Both the position numbers and the translations under genes were made by a program. Below are positions 11,826 to 23,290 of a stretch of DNA of 64,000 nt, one piece after another. Within the stretch, counting starts at the first letter, position 1, and the number at the start of each line of letters is the position of its first letter. Source of the stretch: Isoetes taiwanensis (Eukaryota; Streptophyta; Lycopodiopsida; Isoetales; Isoetaceae); contig JAJEKV010000028.1 in NCBI GenBank assembly GCA_021234155.1, forward strand, positions 17,228,825 through 17,292,824. Direction: 5' to 3'. Below the pieces are notes generated by a model that saw nothing but the letters and a program-made list of their open reading frames with translations, was not told the origin of the DNA and searched no databases.

Positions 11826-12216
11826 TCACCTTCGCTGCATCACTTCATTGCTGCCAGCTGCTGCAAGGATATTCTTCAACACATAAGGTGTGGGATTCCC
11901 AGGATCCACATTTATAAGATGCTGTGCAGCTCGTTTTGCCTGCTCCACATTTGAGTACCTTCTGCATGCACCGAGCAAGGATGTCCATAGCATGACAGAA
12001 CAGTCAAATGGCATGCTATCAATCATGCCTTCTGCTGGACCAAGCAATGCCGCACGTCCAAGGAGATCGACCATGCAACCATATTGTTCCACGGTTGGAG
12101 TAAAAGAATTCATGTGACATAATGAAATAAAATAATGGTTACCCTCATCTAATAGACCAGCATGGCTACATGCAGAGAAATGGACGAGTGCAGAGACTCC
12201 TTAACTGCTTCCTATT
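11826..12216 (-). pseudogene. PPR protein fragment (C-terminal E-type end)
   Basis: Reading from about 12,216 the minus strand gives a partial PPR motif (FSACSHAGLLDEGNHYF). It continues into EQYGCMVDLLGRA, FDCSVMLWTSLLGACRRYSN and NVDPGNPTPYVL, the typical last PPR plus E-domain order of plant PLS-class organellar RNA-binding proteins. Frames upstream of HFSACSH do not contain more PPR repeats, so this is only the last ~125 residues. It starts about 25 bp from the end of the open stretch of the neighbouring host gene on the same strand. PPR proteins bind organellar RNA one base per repeat; a fragment this short is unlikely to work. Confidence 0.75.
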
Positions 12217-12240
12217 TGCTTTTTGAAATATACTTAAGAT

Positions 12241-14343
12241 CTCAAAGTAGCATGATACAAAATGCTACGGCAACGCAAGTCCCATGATAAAAGCTGGTTG
12301 TAGAATAAGGTGCATCCTCAGGGTTGGGATTACCATCCTCATCGGTAAGAAAAGACTCGTCATTGGCAGCTAGGCAAGCTAGCTTTAATAGCCCTGGCAA
12401 AGCTTCTCGTATAAACTCAGCCCGATGTCTATGACTCTGTGGAAGAACTGCAAAAAAAAAGGGGGGGCTTCTTCAATACTGTTGTCTTCTAAACTCACGA
12501 ACCTACTGACTGTCTCATGTGACAAAAGTGACAAATCCTGACCTTTGACTAAACAATCCCCTTGTCCAATTAACAAAAATTAAAGCAGTAAGGAGCTTAA
12601 AGAATTATTACAGGCTGCCATTCTCGCTGATTAGCACTAAAGATGTTGGAAAGGTTGGAAGCCATTGAAGTCCTATTAACCATTGGAAAGACACTCATAC
12701 TTGTGTCTCTTGGAAATTTATCACATCCTAGCTAAATATGCTAAGCGTCCTGATATCTACAGTTTCAGGATTAGCACACATGTCAAAGAAACACATTGCC
12801 AATGGAATGGCAAAAGCTTAACCATTTCTATCTTTCCATGTAATAGAGACAGAGCTCAGTAATGTAACTCAAACATATGCATTCATACCCAGAGATATCC
12901 CATGCAAAAGTGGTAAGCACGAGTCCAAATTGTTGGAAGAAGTAAACATATTTATGCCCTGCAGTATGTGAGCATCACAATGTTACAAGCATTGCTTCTG
13001 AAAAGAACACATTTATGGCAATGAAAAAGCGAATGCGTAGAAACAAACATGAGGCAATTAATCCCATTATAACTGAAAAACGGTGGTCTATATTTTGCCA
13101 AAGATAGACATAATTATTAACTGTACCATTTTATGATATTACTGCACATAAAGAGATTCCCATAGCATTGCATCCCTGAAATAGGGCTATAAATGGGCAC
13201 ATCACTCAAGCCTTTTTCATTCCTCATTTGCGCCGGCGCAATTGCCAAAATGGATGGATGTCATCTTGCTTGTAACCAAAGAGCTCTAGCACTGAGCTAA
13301 AACCATTTCCATGCCCCGTATCTACACTTCCAACACTCTGTTCAAACTAAAACACATCTACGGCTGTCAGCTGTTTGTTTTTGGAGTCCAGATATTTTCC
13401 AACCTCTCCTCCTACTTTGCACATTTGGTCAACCTCACATTTCCATGTTCCTCACTCGACATTTTTAAGATGGCGTATTGCCAAAGACCAATTTTCATCT
13501 TAGGACTTTCAACTACAAGCTCACTTTCGAATAGAGAGAGTGGTTAAATGAGCATCTTAAAGAGTGGTTAGGTCCTTCGGTTTAGCACTCAAGTGCAATA
13601 CATTTCAAACATGCTCATTATTATGAACAAAATACACGTAAAACTGATGGAAAATAATCTTTGAATGCGGTGAAGCCTTAAGGATTTTTTAATCGTTCAA
13701 TTTGTGGCAACAATGCATACCTCCATAAATGCAGTGAACATCTCTCGAGCATTGCAAGATGTAGATAGGCAGTTAATAATATCGATGCAAGCCTCTTTGC
13801 AGGCTTCCGAGATGGATGAGAACTTTACAACCACATTGGGAAGCTCCATTCCTATATGATCCAAAAGTGTCTGATGGCATCCATAAAGTACCCACTTCAG
13901 AAGAGAGTTGCATTTCCTTTAAAAGCATTGTGAATTTGTGAGATATTGCACCAACTTCTCGCATACAAACCTGGATACAGGGATTTGACGTATGGATGCA
14001 TTGCACAGCTTCTCTTAATACTTCCTCACAGACAGTTTGAAATTCGCGAGTTTCTTGTCCTGGATGGTAGCTCGTCAATGTAGTATTTAGTACCCACAGA
14101 AACTGATGTGACGCTTGTTCATTCTCTCCGTCCTAAGAAATGGATAGATTAGCCATAAATTGACTGATAAAGCGGATCCTCAAGAAGGAGAGTGGTTTTT
14201 GCAATTAAAACAATCGATGCAACTCATTTCATAATGATATACCGACTACAAACCTCGCAAAATTGAGTGAAAGCATCGCTCAACTGACGAGAAAAGGAAT
14301 CGGTTCGTCCTTCCATCGAAGCTTCAGCTCTGCACAATCATTT
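12241..14343 (-). CDS. Unidentified multi-exon host gene (partial)
   Basis: Four exon-like segments read in order on the minus strand. Exon A is 14343-14254 (SMEGRTDSFSRQLSDAFTQF). Exon B is 14132-13971 (ENEQASHQFLWVLNTTL..., REAVQCIHTSNPCIQ). Exon C is 13894-13721 (WVLYGCHQTLLDHIGMELPN..., EACKEACIDIINCLS). Exon D is about 12452-12241 (RHRAEFIREALPGLLKLACL, ending FCIMLL and TGA). A-B and B-C join in phase 0 at GAG|GT...AG|GA and CAG|GT...AG|TG, with introns of 121 and 76 bp. Exon D does not follow exon C directly in phase, so an exon in 12.5-13.7 kb is probably unread. The helical, Leu/Cys-rich composition suggests a HEAT/ARM-like scaffold, but I do not recognise the protein. Both ends are missing. 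Confidence 0.5.
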
Positions 14344-14406
14344 ACAGCATTTGCTGTTTGTACATCCATGCACAATCATTTACAGCATTTGCTGTTTGTA
14401 CATCCA
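14331..14406. repeat. Tandem 38-bp duplication
   Basis: TGCACAATCATTTACAGCAT and the following 18 bases occur twice in direct succession (14331-14368 and 14369-14406) with no difference. The array lies beside the first readable exon of the minus-strand gene. Confidence 0.9.
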
Positions 14407-14504
14407 AACTCAAAGCAGTATGGTAAATAACTGCCATGCTCTTGGAAGCCAAAGGAAAATGCTTGGAAGAAGAAGAAGGATCGAGCTGCGCCATACCACG
14501 CCTG

Positions 14505-14710
14505 CGACGGAATGGGGCTGGATGACCGAGAGTTTACAGGCAGCAGCCAGTTTGGAGCAGTCATCAGCATATGCTAAGCATATGCCAGCATATACCTGGA
14601 TATGCCCACGTACCCACATAAACAAGGGTTTGCCCCCCCTAGGGGCAACCCAAACAAGGTGCTGCGCACGGAGGGTTGCCCTCCGTGTCCCGAGGGTGAG
14701 GATACTGTTT
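14505..14710 (+). repeat. Dispersed short repeat, longest copy
   Basis: The copy contains GTTTGGAGCAGTCATCAGCA, nested GCATATGC hairpins (14,565-14,605), AACAAGGG, CCCCCCCTAGGGGCAACCC and the terminal block CAAGGTGCTGCGCACGGAGG...TCCCGAGGGTGAGG. It is related to 10,285-10,435 and 18,870-19,030. The terminal block alone recurs at 9,405-9,450 and, in reverse complement, at 23,195-23,235 and 55,070-55,110. Confidence 0.65.
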
Positions 14711-15099
14711 GACATTTCAGTAGGTCATCCCTTCATTAGAATTCAGAAGTCACCAAGGTAAGATACAAAAGAAAAAGGTCTTGTTGTGTACGGTAAAGTT
14801 TGGGCATAGGTGGTTCGCCTTCCATATAAACACATTGGATGTTCTTTCCTCGAACATTGTTCCTAACAATTCCATTTGTTTTCCTGATTTGCCCCATGCA
14901 TTTCATTTTTAGTTGCGCTAGGATATTCCTCACTGCTGCAATGTCTATTGCAGCATTTCTAAATCAAGTTGCCTATGAAGTAATTTCCGTAAGTCCCTAT
15001 TATTTTTAAGAGACTATGCATAGGATTTTTGTACTTTGATTCTCTGGTCACCACAAAACTCAGCAAAAATGTTTGAAAGTAATACAAAAGCTGCGCCGT

Positions 15100-16030
15100 C
15101 TAATGATCTCTACATTGTGATGAATGCTTTGTGATCTCTACATTGTGATGAATTCTGCAGGCACCCAAGAGTGACCTCAATATTTCAGTGCTACAGTCAA
15201 ACATAGTTAAGTGGATTAGTTCCTCAGCTACATCCAAATATCTTGCTCGCCCAAAAAGATCTACCATACAAGCAAAATGGTGCACTCCTCTAGTGATGTG
15301 AAATTGTGTCAATAGTCCAAAATAGTGGCCGCCCTCATCCAACAGCTGCGCATTGCTACATGCAGATAGCATAGACAGCAAGGTGGAGCTATCCGGCTTT
15401 ATACCGGCCCCTTGCATCTTTTTGAATAATTGAATGCATTCTTTACCACAACCTAATTGTGCATATGCTCCAATAATCGCATTCCATGATATAAAATTTT
15501 TCATGGGCATTGTACTGACTATTTGGTATGCATCCACAATACTACCATATTTTGCATACATGTTTACAAGAGCATTTCCAATAATAGTGTCTGTATCCAA
15601 ACCCATCCTCAAAATTTCATCATGACAATGTCTCCCTTGTTCCAATGCCGAAGTCATAGCACAGCCACTCAGAACACTAATAAAGGTGACCGCATTTGGT
15701 TGCACATGTTTCTCTTGCATTTTTTGAAACATCAAAAGTGCCTCCTGGCCATTATTTTGCACAACATAGCCAGTAATCATTGCACTCCAGGGTACAACAT
15801 CTTGTTTAGGTAAACTGCTGAATATATGGGAAGCATCGTGCATACTCCCCATACATATCAATAACTGTATTTAGTAGGAGGACTGATGAAGGATCCCCAT
15901 TTCTCAAGATGGTAGCATGGACCCACTTTCCAAGTTCCAGTGAACAAATAGAGGTAGATGCACCTAGAACACTAATAAAAGTTACTCCATTTGGTTTCAC
16001 AGATTGGTCTTTGCATTTGTTGCATTTGTC
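15100..16030 (-). pseudogene. PPR protein fragment fused to a UTP10 exon
   Basis: Reading from about 16,030 the minus strand gives PPR sequence in two frames. The first is NGVTFISVLGASTSICSLEL to LLNTVIDMYG. After a shift near 15,860 comes a 253-codon frame with three further repeats (DASHIFSSLPKQDVVPWSAM..., VQPNAVTFISVLSGC..., VNMYAKYGSIVDAYQ) and an E-domain start (HHFACMVDLFGRARYLD, LGACRIHHNVE). It then ends prematurely at CRDH-stop beside a short tandem duplication (15,105-15,155). PPR proteins of this class act in organellar RNA editing or processing. The N-terminus is missing and the sequence merges directly with a UTP10 exon at about 16,010-16,030. Confidence 0.75.
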
Positions 16031-17636
16031 ATCAAAGCTGTTAAAGAATCTAACAAAAGATATGCACATGAGCGTCCCTCCTGTCGCAAATCCTCCAATC
16101 TCAAGCTTGCGTTTGAGGAGTTAGTGAGTTGCAACAGCAACAAGACCTCCTCCATTAGAGTGGCAAAGGATTCCTGCAATTGTATGCCAGCAAGATAGAA
16201 GCAATAAACTTGGCAGCTAGGATTTGAGTGCCCCAAAACTGTTTTACAAGTTTCTCATTTGAGGGCTGCTCTGTTTCTTTTCGAAGAATATTAAGCAACT
16301 TGACATATCCGCAAATTCTTAGATTCAGAGGGAACTGCTTGCAAATGTTCTCTGCAAATTCTAATTCCCAACAATTACCATTGTCTCCAGATTTTGCCTG
16401 ACTCAAATTTTTCTTGAGAAAGACGAACAAGAAATTATGAAGGTTCTCGTCCACCTTCGATACTCTGATGAAACAAATCACTCATATCAACGAGTTTTCA
16501 CCAAAAACGTTTGCACCTCCAACTTATTGTGACAGTAAAGAATATAACAAACCTAAGTATGTTAGTTACAAGGATGATTCTTCTATGTATTGGAACTTGA
16601 GGTAGCTTCTCAACAAAAACCTGAATACCAGAACAAAACAAGACTCAGACTCAAAAAAACTAGAGCAGAAGACGTCCCTAGCATATGGCAACCAAATACC
16701 TCAAACAACATGTGCGGATTCCCCACATTTGACAGCCACGATGGCAGGACAGCTTCCAGCATTTGTTGCACAACTTGATGTGAATTCTCATCCTAACAAA
16801 GGAACAGACAGAATACCATCAGCAAGATAAAGATCTACGGCATGAAGGAGGGAAAGTAGTACCTGAGAAATGAGAGATGGTCCAACGACCATAAGTATTT
16901 TAAGTAGATGGTCCATTACACGACCTGGGGAGAGCTTTGCAATTGCTGTAAGTAAAGCTAATGCATGTTTTCGAAGTACAATTGCATTAAACATCAAACA
17001 TCAATTGCATCAATATCAAATTCAGCCAACATGACATCCTCCTGAAAAAGCCAAGTGAAGCACGCATATGCGTAAGATATGTGGAATGTGTATAAGAATA
17101 AAGAAAAGTACAACTGATTAGCCTCGTTACCTGCATGGGCTTTGCATAAAGTGCTATTTTCTCAAGAACGATTAAAATAACTTGCTGAACATAGCTCAAC
17201 GCTGTGACATTAGTTAAATATTTGTCTGAATTCGATGAATCTTGAACAAAATTGCCAGTAGATGGCCAACTTTGGCTGAACGAAGCAGCAAGCAATCTGA
17301 AACGTGGTTGCACAGCTTCATACCTATGAGTCACAGAGCAAAGAAGAATGTTACATTTAATGTCATAATTGAATTAGCATAGATGCAACTTAAAATAATA
17401 AAATTAGATCATCAGGCACTCACATGTCTTTCTGATCTGCCTCCTCAAGTAGGAACTCAAGCAATGCAGCAGAGCAACTCAATAGCTTCCCATTCTGAGG
17501 CCACGTCTTGTGCTCTCTTCTAGGGTCTTGCTTGGTTTTTTTTTCTTTTTTTTTTCTATCGGATTGCAATTGGTCTGGATGTTCCTCCAGCAAAAGGGAG
17601 CCAACTAGTGTTGAAATAGTTGTTCCATCCAGCTGT
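16030..17636 (-). pseudogene. UTP10: UTP10/HEATR1-like U3 snoRNA-associated HEAT protein, internal exons
   Basis: Exons on the minus strand are 17636-17424 (LDGTTISTLVGSLLLEEH...), 17323-17131 (YEAVQPRFRLLAASFSQSW..., ALYAKPMQ), 17041-16863 (EDVMLAEFDIDAID, HALALLTAIAKLSPGRVMDH), 16792-16700 (DENSHQVVQQMLEAVLPSWL) and about 16470-16030 (ELEFAENICKQFPL, ESFATLMEEVLLLLQL). Splice sites fit GT/AG and the phases join, for example GACAT|GTATGAA giving DMYEA. The order LLTAIAKLSP...DHLLKILMVVG...VVQQMLEAVLPSWL and LMEEVLLLLQL matches the UTP10/HEATR1 family, an SSU-processome scaffold for 18S rRNA maturation in the nucleolus. Frameshifts occur at about 16,997 (one T short in GTTTTGATG) and about 16,195. 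The N-terminus and everything after the last exon are absent, so this is a fragment of a normally ~2,000-residue protein. Confidence 0.65.
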
Positions 17637-18869
17637 AACATGCAGCAGCAAATCCTTATGTTATCAGTAAAGAGCTATGGGGAAGACACCCCATTCAAAA
17701 GCAAGAGAAACAAGTGCCAGCTAATAAGAGAGCCACACTCAAGTCCTTCTCAACTGGTCTAGAATCCCACAAGCCTGTCACATATTTGCCAAGTAAAAGA
17801 AAGCTCTGAGCATGATCAGAACATAATTTAGTTGATAAAAAGCTGAGAAGCATACACCATCTCTGTGTAAAGCATCAACACCGGTGAAGCGTAGATACAG
17901 AACAGATGGGAAACAAAAAGAGCTAAACTAGGCAGAAGAAATGGGGTGCTACCTGAGAAGTGGTGAGAGCAGCGAGCTGTTATGAGGTTGAACTAGCGAT
18001 GCTCAGCATCCCCCTAAGCACCTGCATAACCTGGAAAAATTAGATTATAACAATACCTGACCTTAAGATAAACAAAAGGCATTCTAGCATTACTTATGCT
18101 TCTACATCTTCCATCCAATTATGGAGAGAAATTCAGAATTCTGAACTTGCTCAACCTACTGGAAATTCCTCCAGCATCTAGCATCTGCATATCTTGTTAT
18201 GCATAAACAAAAGACATTCAATATGGGTCTTGAGCATCAGCTATGGCTTTAGAGATCTCACCTTGCTTTATTCTTGAAATCAAATATCACTATTGAACTT
18301 GAATAGACTTCCTCTCGAAAATTTTATCAACCAGTTCCCTATCAAAGTCCGGAATTAGACATCTTCTTCTTCGGCATTTCCGGCCTCTCCGTTGGCTGTG
18401 AAGGCCAGATTCATCCGACAGTGCCACAAATCACTCCCAAAATCTGCACAGATCAAACAACTGAGAGGAAAAATGAAACAGGAAAACCGAACCAGAAAAC
18501 TGGCATATTCTACATTTGAAGGCAATAACTTAAGAATGGGAGAAACCTGTGAAAAAAATTTATTCCAAGCAGCATTTGTAGTCTACGTTAAGAAAATTGA
18601 AGAATGGGGGCAAAACAGAGCATTTTTCTTGGAGAAAGCATGTACCTGAGCGACTCTGTGGAATAGGAACCAATAAGTGACGGTCCGAAGCATTCGCATG
18701 AAAAAGGCAGCAAAATGGCGACAAATGTACAGTCCGGCTGGAAGCCAGGCTGTTGTGAAAGAGTAAACAAAGCATAGAATAGCACAATCCAGAAAAATGT
18801 GCGACTCTTGACTCCAGTTCGAAGCCCCTACTCCATGCATCCTAACTTCCGGTTAGCCGGTATGCACAG
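17637..18869. other. Likely intron/upstream region, no exon resolved
   Basis: More UTP10 exons would be expected upstream on the minus strand, but I could not read one with convincing splice sites. Frames on either strand are short and lack domains. CAG/CTG frequency looks normal here, as in the other host-gene DNA. Confidence 0.35.
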
Positions 18870-19035
18870 CAGCCGCCTGGCAACAGGGATGACCTAACAT
18901 TTACAGCTTACAGCAGGTTTTTAGCAGTTTTTGGCATATTCTAGGTATATGCTAGCATATACCATGAATATGCCAAAAACCCACATAAACAAGGGATTGC
19001 CCCCCTAGGGGCAACCCAAAAACAAGCAAACACAC
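18870..19035 (+). repeat. Dispersed short repeat copy
   Basis: The copy contains GGCATATTCTAGGTATATGC, GCATATACCATGAATATGCC, AACAAGGG and CCCCCCTAGGGGCAACCC in the same order as the copies at 10.3 and 14.5 kb. It lacks the GTGCTGCGCACGG terminal block and continues into CAAGCAAACACACC, which is shared with 23,175-23,185. Confidence 0.6.
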
Positions 19036-19569
19036 CTTCAGGCCATCAGCGTTGTTACAATTTGCCTCCAATTCGCTTAATATGTGTGTTATGTGTCTAG
19101 ATTGTGTAGTCTCAAGCTCCGTAATCGATTCAATCTCTATTTCTTCCTAAGTATCTTACGGTTCAAGCCTGCTTCTCTTAAATCTGGTGGCGCAAATCTG
19201 GAAGCGAATCTCGAAAAAGAACACCAGAGGAAAGTTTTGCCCCTTTCGATGCTTTGTTGGAATCAGTCTAATGGTACGAGACGCTTGCTCTTAGATGTTG
19301 CTCTTTGATGAATATCAGTTCGTTGGACGGAGAAACACAGATCAAATTCAGGAGACCAGGATATGCCTTTCGGAATATAATGGCTCTTTAAAAAGAGTAG
19401 TATGGTTTGGTAGAAGGCTATGGGAAAAATCCATGGTTACGCATCAGCATGCTGCTCTCCTTGGAAAAATCCATGATTACGCTATCCATGGTATTTTTGA
19501 AAATGGTTTGGGTCAGATCAACTGCAGGAAATGATGTAACAACGGCTACAAGAGAAGCAGCTAAATAAT

Positions 19570-20760
19570 GGCCCTCAAGAAAGCTGTACTAAAGGATGCC
19601 CTTGGAGCAGCGGAGATTATGGAAACTGGTGGCGTCCCCGTCTCCAGGAACCTTGTGTATTATCTTATTCAAGAATGCAGCAAAAGCATAGATCTTGCAA
19701 CTGGAAGGCGCCTGTAGTCTCTTATGATCCGCAAAGTTTTTGACCCTATTTTCATTTTAAATGATCATATAATACGTCTCTTTGCATCTTGTGGAAGTTT
19801 ACATGAAGCAAAACAAGCATTTTGAAATGTCCAGGGTCCGAGTGTCTATACATGGAGCACAACTATTTCAGCAAATGGCAACCTTGGGCAAGCTAAGAAA
19901 GCTATTGAATTGTACCACAGGATGCCTAGACCAACATGCATACTTATTCTGCTGCATTAAAAGCATGTGCAAGCACAGCACTCACGCAGGGAAGGCTTAT
20001 ACATAATTCTATATTTATTTATTATTAAGTGGTGGATCTGAAGATGGTTTTGTTGGTAGCAGTATTGTTGATATGTATGCAAAGTGTGCCAGCTTGGAAT
20101 GTGTTTGACAATTTACCAAGTTGCAATCCAATATCATGGAATTGCAGGATCATATGCTGAACATGGGCATGGTTTGGAAGCTCTGAAGCTTGTTGGAAAA
20201 ATGCAGCAGGAGGTATGAAGCCAGAGACATCCACAAATTTAAGCAGCTTGAAGGCCTGTAGTAAAAATTGGAAATCTAAACCATTGCAGGCTTTTACACA
20301 ACAAAATTTTTGAACATGGACTTGAAGTGGACTTGGCTATTGGATTGGAAGTACCCTGATTGGTGGACCCAGCACAGAGGGTGTTTGAGAAATTGCCAGA
20401 CAAAGATGTAGTTTCCCGGGGTGCTATGATTGCGGGCTGTCCTAGAACATGGGGTGGTTTGCATGCTCTAAAACTGTTTGATCAAATGCAGCAAGAAGGC
20501 ATAAAGCTGCATAGGAGCCATAGAATCTGGGAGGCTGACACACAATCATATCATTGGACATGAACTTGAATCTGATGTTAATGTTGGAAACACACTTATA
20601 GATATGTATGGTAAATGTGGGAGCTTGGAGGAGCCACCTAAAGTCTTTGATGCCCTGCCATGTAGAGATGCAGTATCATGGGCTGCAATGATACTCAGGA
20701 TAAGGAGCATTCTCAGAATGGCTTGGAAGGTGAGTAAACCTCATAATGCGCAGGTGGGTA
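19570..20760 (+). pseudogene. Decayed PPR gene
   Basis: From the ATG at 19,570 the + strand gives a PPR leader (ALKKAVLKDALGAAEI, VYYLIQECSKSIDLATGRR). Broken repeats follow: LFASCGSLHEAKQAF, YTWSTTISANGNLGQAKKAI, EHGHGLEALKLVGKMQQE, VDPAQRVFEKLPDKDVVSRG, LHALKLFDQMQQEGIK, IDMYGKCGSLEEPPKVFDAL and RDAVSWAAMI. At least five stops or frame changes interrupt these. The repeat order is that of a PLS-type PPR protein of the fern kind. It degrades into unrelated sequence after about 20,760, so the E/DYW end is not present. Confidence 0.75.
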
Positions 20761-21555
20761 GCCGGTGCCTACCTTTTTCATTTCCATGTGCACTAACTTT
20801 CACAGCAATAGGCTGGCTCTGTATAGAAAGTACTACTTCAAGACAAGTAATGTGATCACTTGGCTGTTTATTCCTTGACTATCTTGTGAATAAGGCTTAA
20901 CAGACAGCATAAAGAAATGAATTTGCAGTTTAAATGTAGTGCGTGGCTCTCTTGCCTATTTTTCTTCTGAATTTCTTATCTGAAGTGGTTTTTGAAGTAT
21001 CTGAATCATTTTTTTTTATGTGATATATATTCCTACTTAATATGCAAAGAGAAGGAACGATTGCAGAGACAGGGGATCCAAATACAGAAAGGTTTGATAT
21101 AGTTGTTGAAAGTCTAGTTACACTAACCTAGAATGTATTGCTCCCCAGAGAGGGTGCCCCAGCATGGATAGAGTTGCGGAGGTTTTATGCAAGCTGCTGG
21201 TGGTCGTGCTACACAATTTGTCATGTAATTTCATATAGAACTTTTGAAACTGAAATTTGAGCACCTGGTTAAAAGGGTCAGCACACAGTGCAGAATAATG
21301 GAATTGGAGACCCATCGAACACATGTAAACCTGATCATAAAATGGAGGTGGGCTACATCTTTTGTTTATGTAAGGGTGCTTTCATATGAGATTGCTGACC
21401 TGAAAATAGATTGCCAAGTCTAAAACCTGGGCGTTCAGAAATGCTTGAGGGTTACTTTGGATTCAGGTCAGAAGCCTGAATGCACGTCAAGATCTGAACC
21501 TCAAGAAAACCTTGAGGCTTAAGGTCCATGGGAAGGCACTACAGATAATTGCATG
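20761..21555. other. No supported gene
   Basis: The sequence is AT-rich with only short frames and no recognisable domain on either strand. It separates the PPR pseudogene from the duplicated block. Confidence 0.4.
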
Positions 21556-22890
21556 GGAGCTTGGAAGAATTGCAAACATTTTTAAAATAGCAACCGTCCT
21601 CAAGTGATAAAGAAATGCATTATTCCTCATTTCTTGCTTCTCAAACATGTCTTATGGCTAAATCGTGGCCCTTCGGGCCAGCATCAAACTAGCATATTCC
21701 TCTTGAAACCAAATCCCAGCGACTGTCATGGAAACCCTATCCAGAATACCAACAATATAAAAACACGTCCAAAAAACAAACTTATGATATGAATACACAA
21801 TGGTTCAACTAAATTAATACACGAATACATGATGGATATGCTCGTGTAGTACGCTTGCATGTACCTTCTTCATATGGTACACTCTGAACTGAATATAAAT
21901 GCAACAAACACACTAGCAGGTTCCTAAGACATCAATTGCTATCTAACATCTTGTCCTACACAATTGCAATCAGTTGCTTGCCAAAGCATATCATACCTTC
22001 TCATGTTCTTGTTCATGACAGCCCTAGCCCTACTAAGAGCTGCTCTCGTGATTATCACATGACACAGTTGGATGTCTACCACCCACATCCGTGCAGGTGA
22101 GCCACAGATCTACACAACAATTTATATTTCCCATGGTATCACAAAGTTGATCAACAAAGGCAGAGCCTGCCACAGAGACCATCCACATTCAACAGCTCTT
22201 TAATATCCAAGATCCACGGAGTCACATGCACAGGAAATGTGGCGCTTTCATTAAGGGGATTGGGGGCTTCAATAAGATCAGAGGATGGCACGCCAAAGCC
22301 AGGGACTAGTCTGGAAGGAACGAGGTTATCAGGTCTTGCAATTTCCACTAGTTCAGGCCTTTCTTCCTCTGGAAACCCATCTGCAAACAAAAATTGTAAA
22401 GATAAGGAACCTACCTAGACAGAACCAAATCTCCTAAGCCCACTACAGAGCTTCCACTACAAGCCAAATCGTTGCAACTGCCGTTACCAAGTAGAGGTAC
22501 CGACATCTTCACAAAGGACAAGAACGGAACCATAAGGGACAAAAGCAGGTCGGAGGCGCAGGCTTGGGCGAACTCCATAGCCAAAACAACCTTACCCGAA
22601 TAGAAGTTCCCAACAATCCAAGCCTGCTTGACACGGTCGGCCCAAGCCTGCACCTCGCATGCCATGAGAAAATCCCTTGCCCATTCAAAAAAATATCAAA
22701 TATATAATTTTGATCTAAAAAAACATACACACACAAATACCCAATGGTTCCTTATTCAAAAAACCCAAGTATAGCAACTTTCTAGCCCATACAGTTTGCA
22801 AACCATTGGAAACTGGGACGTTTCATCCTTGCATCCAGGTGGTGCTAATGGTGATGCATTTAGTTTGGTATGATACGTTGCAAGTGCTTA
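21556..22890. repeat. Segmental duplicate, copy 1 (paired with 33.2-34.8 kb)
   Basis: From TTGGAAGAATTGCAAACATT to GATACGTTGC the sequence is nearly identical, in the same orientation, to 33,217-34,812. Differences are scattered substitutions, a 20-bp indel near 22,545 and a ~270-bp insertion in the other copy. Copy 1 preserves the empty insertion site near 21,630. Identity looks well above 90% by eye. Confidence 0.9.
22151..22665 (-). CDS. Unidentified two-part minus-strand frame, duplicated at 34.1-34.6 kb
   Basis: A first part (MACEVQAWADRVKQAWIVGN..., ending GLGDLVLSR) is followed on the minus strand by a short GTAGGTTCC...TTTGCAG spacer, which resembles an intron of only about 33 bp. 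A second part follows (GFPEEERPELVEIARPDNLV..., PNPLNESATFPVHVTP). Both parts are also readable in the duplicate, with several amino-acid differences. I do not recognise the protein. It could be an exon pair of a repeat-borne gene or a chance open stretch. Confidence 0.3.
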
Positions 22891-23290
22891 CATCTCAAAC
22901 TTGAGCTATAGGAATCCAACAACACATCTATGCAATAAATTATGACTCAAACACTCTTACATGATATCGATACCATTCTTACACCATAGTAATGCAACTC
23001 TAGATTAGCACTTTGGGTCTTGGCCATGCACAGCCCAAACTTAAAAGATAGGAACTGCATCGCACCCCCGGCATTACTGCTTATATTTGGGTATGATTCC
23101 TATGGGTGATGTTTCTAGATCTTGGAACTGCTGTTGGTGGCTTAAAAAGATAAAAACAACAAAACAAAAAACAAACAAACACACTCTCGAGCCATCGATG
23201 GGCAACCCCTTGTGTGCAGCACCTTGTTTTTAACAGTCGTTATAAGCATTCTATTCTACTTATCTTTTGAACATTTAATCAAAAAGAAAA
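22890..23290. repeat. Dispersed repeat block R1 (paired with 54.78-55.16 kb)
   Basis: The stretch from ACATCTCAAACTTGAG to TTTAATCAAAAAGAAAATTA matches 54,778-55,165 in the same orientation with few differences. It contains the CCATCGATGGGCAACCCC motif and the GTGCAGCACCTTG terminal block. In the 55-kb copy it is directly followed by block R2, which here lies 4.4 kb away at 27,745. Confidence 0.85.

Noticed and set aside
18810-18835. CAGTTCGAAGCCCC resembling a Pol III B box
   Set aside because: No A box at proper distance and no tRNA cloverleaf could be drawn, so neither a tRNA nor a SINE head is claimed.
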